NCBI GenBank assembly: GCA_030740795.1
Contig: JASLWO010000047.1
Span: 1-64,000 of the forward strand
Direction of reading: 5' to 3'
Length of the DNA stretch: 64,000 nt
DNA from: Acidimicrobiales bacterium
GTDB taxonomy: Bacteria > Actinomycetota > Acidimicrobiia > Acidimicrobiales > UBA8592
Position numbers and translations under genes: made by a program. Position 1 is the first letter of the stretch, and each line of letters opens with the position of its first letter. Of this stretch, positions 58,387 to 64,000 are shown piece after piece. Below the pieces are notes generated by a model, which saw nothing but the letters and a program-made list of their open reading frames with translations, made no database searches and was not told the origin of the DNA.

Positions 58387-58458
58387 GCCCTCGTAGCTCA
58401 GGGGATAGAGCATTGGCCTCCGGAGCCATGTGCGCAGGTTCGAATCCTGCCGAGGGCG
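58387..58458 (+). tRNA. tRNA-Arg(CCG)
   Basis: Full cloverleaf: acceptor gccctcg/cgagggc, D-arm gctc/gagc, anticodon stem ttggc/gccat with loop ctCCGga, T-arm gcagg-ttcgaat-cctgc; CCA not encoded. Confidence 0.95.
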
Positions 58459-58538
58459 CAAAATTCCGATAGATAACAAGGAAATCAAAGTTTTCTTTCC
58501 TGCAACATTCTGACTTGCTCAGGATGTATCCTCGCATC

Positions 58539-59717
58539 ATGGCAAATGTAGAAACATCACCTAAAGCGAAAAAAGCTCGCTGGTCTTTCCAATGGAAAGA
58601 ATTACATGAAGAGGTGATCACATCTGGGCTTTGTACTGGTTGCGCAGGCTGCGTTATTTCTTGCCCCCATGACGTAATCGGGTACAAACATGAACCCGGT
58701 CAATATAAACCCTTTCATCTTGAAGATGAACTGGGTATTTCTAATTGTGTTCATGGGGAGAAAGGATGCACGAGTTGCACGCGTGCTTGCCCAAGGTTCC
58801 GAGATTGGGAAACGCAAGCCGATGATCATTTGTTTGGGAGAGTACGAGAAGATGGAGAAATTGCCGGAATCTACAAAGATGTTCTTCTTACTAGAGCATC
58901 CGATGATTTCGTCTACGATACTGGACAAGATGGGGGCTTGGTTTCATCAATTCTCATCTGGTGTTTGGAGAATAACGTAATTGACGGAGCTTTAGTCTCC
59001 GGTCTTGAAAACACCGATGGTGCAGAAAGTAGCGCCGGTTGGAAAGCAAAACCTATGGTTGCGACCAATCGGGATGAGGTACTTCAAGGAGCTGGCAGCC
59101 GCTATACGTATTCTGCCAATACCATGGCTTACCCGGAAGCTAAAGAACGAGGTCTGTCACGGCTAGCCCTTGTCGGAATGAGTTGCCAAACATCTATAGC
59201 GCCGGTGATGTGGAATCGAAAAATAGGTAAAGTTGGCAAACCTATAAAATTAAACATCGGGCTTCTTTGTTCAAAATCTTTTGATGACTCTATGTTTGAT
59301 GAACTCTTCTGGGTTAAATACGGTCTTCACAAAAATGAGATATCGAAGATGAACATAAAGGGTGTCTTCCAAGTGTGGATGAAAAACGGTGATTATCACG
59401 AAATAAATTTGAAGGAATGCCATGCTTGGACGCGAGAAGGGTGCACTCATTGTCCTGATTTCGCAGCTGAACACGCAGATATTTCAACCGGTGGGATTGG
59501 TGACCTAACCGACTGGACTCTCACTATTGTTAGGACTGATTTAGGGAGAGCCATCATTGAAGCCATGATTGCTGATGGGGTAATTGAAACCCGTCCCGGT
59601 GATGATGACCCCGGCGCTATTTCCCTAATGCAGAAACTAGCTCAAAAAAGCAGGGCTCGATGGCCTGAATGGGCAAATGAAAGCCCGAGGTTAGGACTCC
59701 CTACGAAGAAACAGTAG
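58539..59717 (+). CDS. Coenzyme F420 hydrogenase/dehydrogenase beta-subunit-like Fe-S protein
   Basis: CTGCAGCVISCPHDVIGY and CTSCTRACPRF Fe-S cysteines; GQDGGLVSSILIWCLENNVIDGALVS; GMSCQTSIAP. Confidence 0.85.
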   Translation: MANVETSPKAKKARWSFQWKELHEEVITSGLCTGCAGCVISCPHDVIGYKHEPGQYKPFHLEDELGISNCVHGEKGCTSCTRACPRFRDWETQADDHLFGRVREDGEIAGIYKDVLLTRASDDFVYDTGQDGGLVSSILIWCLENNVIDGALVSGLENTDGAESSAGWKAKPMVATNRDEVLQGAGSRYTYSANTMAYPEAKERGLSRLALVGMSCQTSIAPVMWNRKIGKVGKPIKLNIGLLCSKSFDDSMFDELFWVKYGLHKNEISKMNIKGVFQVWMKNGDYHEINLKECHAWTREGCTHCPDFAAEHADISTGGIGDLTDWTLTIVRTDLGRAIIEAMIADGVIETRPGDDDPGAISLMQKLAQKSRARWPEWANESPRLGLPTKKQ

Positions 59718-60183
59718 GTGACGAGTCTCTAATACAAGTCTGGAAAATTTCAAGTAGATTCTCGTTGAATTCTTTTTCGCCTTTCTTGAAATCTTCATCT
59801 AGTTCTTTGAATCTCTCATAGGCGTCATTTTCTATTTCCGATAGCAGCGCCGAAGAATCTAGTAACGCCGTTGAGCCCTTCTTGAAATGCTCTACGAGCC
59901 TTGTATAGCTGCACCCACAAACGCTAAGAAGCCCTGTCTCTTGGATCGCTACAAGGTCCGGAATTGAATCAGAAGCTCCGGTTACGCAGCCTTTGAGAAA
60001 GTTTCTCTGAACTTCTGGGACAAGATTAGGATCTTCTCCTTCTTGAAGAGCTCCAATTAGATTCGCTGCTATTGGCCCGGGATCTTTCGAGAAGCTTCCA
60101 TCTCCCGGGTTAGAAGCGCAACCGAGTAATACACATAGAGCGCACAATGCAAGAGGCAGTCGAAGTCTTATCAACTCTGACAA
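59701..60183 (-). CDS. Predicted lipoprotein, tandem paralogue B
   Basis: Lipobox CVLLGC; LVPEVQRNFLKGCVTG...VCGCSYTRLVEHF. Confidence 0.65.
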   Translation of the reverse strand: MSELIRLRLPLALCALCVLLGCASNPGDGSFSKDPGPIAANLIGALQEGEDPNLVPEVQRNFLKGCVTGASDSIPDLVAIQETGLLSVCGCSYTRLVEHFKKGSTALLDSSALLSEIENDAYERFKELDEDFKKGEKEFNENLLEIFQTCIRDSSPTVSS

Positions 60184-60593
60184 GAGGCAAAAATCTCCTT
60201 GTAATCACTGCCAAGCGATGCGTATCCTCCCTCTTTTTGGAGAGATTTGTCTAAATCTTCAAAGAGTTTAAAGGCAGCTTCTTCAGTGGCGCTAACTTCA
60301 CGAACATAAGCAACCAAATCGTCATAACTGCACGCACACGCACTTGCTAAAGAAATAGGTGAAATTGAGGGTTCTCTTTGAATCCCTCCGATCATGCATC
60401 CTTCTAAAAAGTTTCTTTGTACTAATGGGACGAGGTCGAGGTCTTCTCCATTTACTAGAAGTTGATCTCCAAATTCGTATATTTTCTCAGGTAGTGGACC
60501 TGGTTGTTCAAAAAAGCTTTTTGGTTTCCCTGATGAACCACAAGCAGTCAGGAGAAGCAGTCCAAGTACGATAAGTGAAAAACGTAGTTTCAT
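60171..60593 (-). CDS. Predicted lipoprotein, tandem paralogue A
   Basis: Lipobox LLLTAC; LVPLVQRNFLEGCMIGG...ACACSYDDLVAYV; 13-bp overlap with the next gene. Confidence 0.65.
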   Translation of the reverse strand: MKLRFSLIVLGLLLLTACGSSGKPKSFFEQPGPLPEKIYEFGDQLLVNGEDLDLVPLVQRNFLEGCMIGGIQREPSISPISLASACACSYDDLVAYVREVSATEEAAFKLFEDLDKSLQKEGGYASLGSDYKEIFASCQS

Positions 60594-60662
60594 GATGTCA
60601 GACGCTATCGGATTAAAACGAAACCTCCGACCATGCAGGCAAATCGTTTGGGTAGTTTTTCA

Positions 60663-61331
60663 CTAATTGGCTGATAAGGCCTTTGCACGGTCTAAAACAT
60701 CATCGAACATCTTCTCTGTCAACCTTCCTGTAAATGTGTTTTGCTGACTCACGTGATAGCTGCACAGTAGAGTTCGGCCACCGGATAGTGGAACTTCAAG
60801 CCCGTGCCCGAACTTTGGCCTAGGTTTAATATTGAGTTCTTTCGCTACAGATGCATATCCAATTCCTCCCAGCGCAAGAATTACTTTAACGTTTGGCAGG
60901 AAATCCAATTCCCGTTGGAGGAAATCGCTGCATCTAGACTGTTCTTGGGCTGTTGGCTTATTCTGAGGTGGGGCGCAGCGCACTGGAGCGGTTATATAAG
61001 CGTCTCCTAAGATAAGGCCATCTCCCCTACTGGTCGCTTCTGCTTGATTCGCGTACCCTGCCCGATGCAGAGCTGCAAATAAAAAATCTCCGCTTCGATC
61101 TCCGGTAAACATCCTCCCAGTTCTATTTGCACCATGGGCAGCAGGTGCCAAACCCACAATTAGTAAACGTGATTTTGGATCTCCAAACGATGGGACTGGC
61201 TTCCCCCAGTAAGTTTCGCTTTTATATGAAGCCCTCTTTTCACGCGCTACTTTTTCTCTCCACTTGACCAGACGAGGGCAAGCACGGCACGCAATAATCT
61301 CGTCATTTATCTCTTTAAGGTCCATCTGCAT
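60663..61331 (-). CDS. Family 5 (UDGb-type) uracil-DNA glycosylase
   Basis: IIACRACPRLVKWREKVA, LIVGLAPAAHGANRTGRMFTGDRSGDFLF, CAPPQNKPTAQEQSRCSDFL. Confidence 0.9.
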   Translation of the reverse strand: MQMDLKEINDEIIACRACPRLVKWREKVAREKRASYKSETYWGKPVPSFGDPKSRLLIVGLAPAAHGANRTGRMFTGDRSGDFLFAALHRAGYANQAEATSRGDGLILGDAYITAPVRCAPPQNKPTAQEQSRCSDFLQRELDFLPNVKVILALGGIGYASVAKELNIKPRPKFGHGLEVPLSGGRTLLCSYHVSQQNTFTGRLTEKMFDDVLDRAKALSAN

Positions 61332-61437
61332 GGACGCTAGCCGTAGTTACTCAAACTCGTTGCCTGATTTGAAAAGTTTCTTTGAATCAATCGTTTCTTG
61401 ATTCCATTGACTCCTACAGCCGATAACGTAATTAACG

Positions 61438-62103
61438 GTGAGTAAAGAAAATAATTCCAAAAAATCAGGTAAGGCGGCCACACTCGTTGTGCTCGTTCGT
61501 CATGGCCATACCCCCACTACTGGGAAAGTTCTGCCGGGTCGAGCTAAAGGACTCCACTTGAGTCCCGAAGGGAAGTCACAGGCAGAAAAGGTCGCTGACC
61601 ATTTTTCTGTAGTGAATGGAATCGCTGCCGTGTATAGCTCGCCTATGGAAAGAACAATAGAAACCGCTAAACCAATAGCAAATAGTGTCGGCGTGAAAGT
61701 ACGTAGACACCGTGGACTGATTGAAGCTGATTTCGGTTCGTGGACAGGAAAGAAGTTATCTGATTTAAGAAAGTTGCCCGATTGGAAACAAGTTCAAAAC
61801 AATCCTTCAGGGTTCAGATTCCCGTCTGGTGAGTCATTTCTTGAAATCCAATCTCGAATAGCAAAGGCCATTGCTGACATAGTAGAAGAACACCGAGGTG
61901 AAATCGTAGTAGCAGTTTCCCATGCCGATACGATCAAAACGCTTATAGCTACAGCACTGGGAACGCCTCTTGACCTTTTCCAGAGGATCAATATTTCACC
62001 CTGCTCTGTTTCGCCAATACTTTACGGTCCGTCTTCGCCACATGTTCTGGCAGTGAACTCAACCGGAGCTGACATCATATCCCTACTACCAAAGACCTCA
62101 TGA
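61438..62103 (+). CDS. Histidine phosphatase-superfamily protein (MSMEG_4193-family-like); GTG start
   Basis: VVLVRHGHTPTTGKVLPGRAKGLHLSPEGKSQAEKVA, YSSPMERTIETA, VVAVSHADTIKTLIA. Confidence 0.88.
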   Translation: MSKENNSKKSGKAATLVVLVRHGHTPTTGKVLPGRAKGLHLSPEGKSQAEKVADHFSVVNGIAAVYSSPMERTIETAKPIANSVGVKVRRHRGLIEADFGSWTGKKLSDLRKLPDWKQVQNNPSGFRFPSGESFLEIQSRIAKAIADIVEEHRGEIVVAVSHADTIKTLIATALGTPLDLFQRINISPCSVSPILYGPSSPHVLAVNSTGADIISLLPKTS

Positions 62104-62585
62104 ACATGAACCGTTCCTTCCATTTCAATACGTTGCAGCACTTCACTACAGGAACTACCGGACCTTCAGGTCAACGCGTCTTCTTTCTGCAATTTGGCAA
62201 TCCTGATGATTTAGCAACTCTGCAACTTGAGAAAATACAAGTCCACGCTTTAGCAGAATTCCTTGATCAACTTATAGAAGACGTAGGACCAATAAACCCT
62301 GAAGACATACCTCTTGCTCTCGAGTTGGTTGAGCCGGTTACCCCTGACTGGGTCGTTTCATCTATTGGCGTAGCTTTTGAAAAAGATAAATCAGAATTTG
62401 TCGTTGTTGCCGAAGAGTTGAGCGATGATAACGAAGCTGCCATGGCTCAACTTCATTTAACGCCGGGACAAGTCAAAGCTTTCATAGCGAAAGCGAATGA
62501 CGTTATCCGGGCTGGCCGACCACCATGTGAGATCTGCGGAGATCCAATTAACTACGCAGACGGCTGGTGCCCTTGTTCTAACTAA
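62100..62585 (+). CDS. DUF3090-family protein with C-terminal zinc-ribbon-like motif
   Basis: FTTGTTGPSGQRVFFLQF...AFIAKANDVIRAGRPPCEICGDPINYADGWCPCSN; overlaps the preceding gene by 4 bp. Confidence 0.85.
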   Translation: MNMNRSFHFNTLQHFTTGTTGPSGQRVFFLQFGNPDDLATLQLEKIQVHALAEFLDQLIEDVGPINPEDIPLALELVEPVTPDWVVSSIGVAFEKDKSEFVVVAEELSDDNEAAMAQLHLTPGQVKAFIAKANDVIRAGRPPCEICGDPINYADGWCPCSN

Positions 62586-62592
62586 CTTTGAT

Positions 62593-63333
62593 ATGGGCAC
62601 AGACGAAGCACCTTTTCGAGACCGAGATCCTATTTCTAATACTGACGCTGTCGCCGTCTTAGAAAATAGTGAAATAGAGATCGTTGGGAAGATGCTTTGG
62701 AGCTCAAACGCCACTTACCTTGTCAACGTTTTAAATAAAGAGCACAACTTGCAAGGTATCTATAAGCCATTAAAGGGTGAGCGTCCTCTCTGGGATTTCC
62801 CTAACGGACTGTATCTAAGAGAAATCGCTTCCTATGAAATAGCTAAAAGCCTTGGATGGGATATTGTGCCGCCAACCGTGCACTGTGATGGTCCCTTGGG
62901 GATCGGTTCCTTACAGTTATTCATTCCTTGCGATTTTGACATCCATTATTTCCATATTCTTGAAGATCAGGGTCATCACCTAGCTTTACAAAAAATATGC
63001 CTCTTCGATTTTGTAGCTAATAGCACGGACCGAAAGGCAGGGCATTGTTTGTTAGGAAACAGCGGGAAGGTTTGGGCGATTGATAATGGTTTAACCTTTC
63101 ATGCTGATTTTAAACTTAGAACAGTCATTTGGGATTGGGCCGGTTCCGAAATTTCAGAAGAGCTACTTGCAGACCTTCAATTATTTGCTACAAACCCTGT
63201 TTTAGATAATCTTTCTACGCTTTTAACAGATTCCGAACGGTCAGCGATAACGCAAAGAGCGAGGACTCTTATCAATACGGGAGTTTTTCCAACTGATCAC
63301 TCTGGAACTCGGTATCCCTGGCCAGTCATTTAA
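62593..63333 (+). CDS. SCO1664-family protein (PI3/4-kinase-like fold)
   Basis: YLVNVLNKEHNLQGIYKPLKGERPLWDFPNGLYLREIASYEIAKSLGWDIVPPTV; FDFVANSTDRKAGHCLLGNSGKVWAIDNGLTFH; start at MGTDEAPF. Confidence 0.85.
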   Translation: MGTDEAPFRDRDPISNTDAVAVLENSEIEIVGKMLWSSNATYLVNVLNKEHNLQGIYKPLKGERPLWDFPNGLYLREIASYEIAKSLGWDIVPPTVHCDGPLGIGSLQLFIPCDFDIHYFHILEDQGHHLALQKICLFDFVANSTDRKAGHCLLGNSGKVWAIDNGLTFHADFKLRTVIWDWAGSEISEELLADLQLFATNPVLDNLSTLLTDSERSAITQRARTLINTGVFPTDHSGTRYPWPVI

Positions 63334-63530
63334 AATTCGTTAATCAAGATATGCGATCGTGAAGAACCTTCACTATCACTTAAACAGATAGAATAAGAGG
63401 CTTTTTTCGAATCCTCACCGCTAAATAATCTCTTCTCCATGGAGAATTCTCTCATTTCCTAAAAATTTAACTCAAAACAGCTTTTTCGCAGACATTGAAA
63501 ATCTAGGTGTGCTATTATTAAGGAACTTCA

Positions 63531-63560
63531 TCGCTTGACAGCTGTCAGGCGATTTTCTTA
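63531..63560 (+). terminator. Candidate intrinsic terminator downstream of the SCO1664-family gene
   Basis: tCGCTTGAC-AGCT-GTCAGGCGa hairpin followed by a T-rich tract (ttttcttattttt). Confidence 0.5.
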
Positions 63561-63643
63561 TTTTTGCTGAAGAATTACGCAAGTTTTTGTCAATGATCCC
63601 GAACTTTTCGAGCACTCCGCTTTAACTGCACTACCCGTGAGTT

Positions 63644-63775
63644 TTAGCCTTCTTTAGTTGCAGAGGCCTTGTCATCGTCTTGGCCACGATGGAAAAAACT
63701 GCCCAACCACAGAACCCCGGCCCATGAAATCCCGATGACAAGAACTAATGCAGCAATGTTTAAAGCAATAGCCAC
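63644..63775 (-). CDS. Small membrane protein (about 43 aa), putative GTG start
   Basis: (M)AIALNIAALVLVIGISWAGVLWLGSFFHRGQDDDKASATKEG*; one TM helix; directly downstream of etfA; below the ORF-track size cutoff. Confidence 0.45.
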   Translation of the reverse strand: MAIALNIAALVLVIGISWAGVLWLGSFFHRGQDDDKASATKEG

Positions 63776-63800
63776 TGAAGTTGCTTCTATCTGCTTAGAG

Positions 63801-64000
63801 CTAACCTTCTAGTGACGCAAGCAGAGCTGGAAGTACCTTATGGACGTCTCCAATAATTCCTAAATCCGCGATTGAGAAAATGGGGGCTTCGGGATCTTTA
63901 TTGATTGCGATAATCGTTTTTGATCCTTTCATGCCAACCATGTGCTGGGTAGCTCCTGAAATTCCTGCCGCTATATACACATCTGGTTTCACAACTTTGC
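63801..64000 (-). CDS. etfA: Electron transfer flavoprotein alpha subunit (C-terminal part; continues beyond right edge)
   Basis: [56 protein letters not shown], the EtfA C-terminal signature. Confidence 0.93.
   Translation of the reverse strand, partial: KVVKPDVYIAAGISGATQHMVGMKGSKTIIAINKDPEAPIFSIADLGIIGDVHKVLPALLASLEG

Noticed and set aside
58370-58687. Minus-strand ORF (105 aa) ending ...SGFEPAHMAPEANALSPELRGRIFSG
   Set aside because: The C-terminus is a translation of the antisense tRNA-Arg(CCG) gene, a well-known spurious annotation, and the rest is antisense to the FrhB-like gene.

Overview
The window is a contiguous bacterial chromosome segment, densely coded and of moderate to low GC. 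Gene content and synteny are actinobacterial, probably Acidimicrobiia-like or a marine actinobacterium (inference only). The argS-lysA-hom-thrC-rho-rpmE-prfA-prmC-tsaC block and the complete atpB-E-F-H-A-G-D-C operon match the order known from Mycobacterium and Streptomyces. Other content includes ilvBNC, an ilvD of atypically high GC, gatCAB, ligA, mnmA with a cysteine desulfurase, murA, glpX, glyA, one tRNA-Arg(CCG), and a TetR/sulfatase/MBL/haloalkane-dehalogenase/DUF1330-like cluster. No CRISPR array, rRNA, transposase, integrase or prophage was recognised. Best leads: (1) the Rho homologue in the canonical rho locus has lost the Walker A Lys/Thr, the catalytic Glu, the arginine-finger region and the Q-loop, while the RNA-binding domain and reading frame are intact; (2) a PASTA Ser/Thr kinase has a degenerate catalytic core (HRD->QRE, alphaC Glu->Gln, Asn->Lys); (3) a compact SAM-I/IV-type riboswitch candidate precedes metY; (4) a conserved but uncharacterised three-gene actinobacterial system (histidine phosphatase / DUF3090 / SCO1664 family) lies near the right end; (5) a nested palindromic operator candidate lies upstream of the TetR gene; (6) a 3'-half tRNA-Arg remnant suggests an old integration scar; (7) MurA has Asp in place of the fosfomycin-target Cys; (8) AtpF carries a signal peptide and an extracytoplasmic domain. 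All family calls are from reading motifs by eye; no searches were run.
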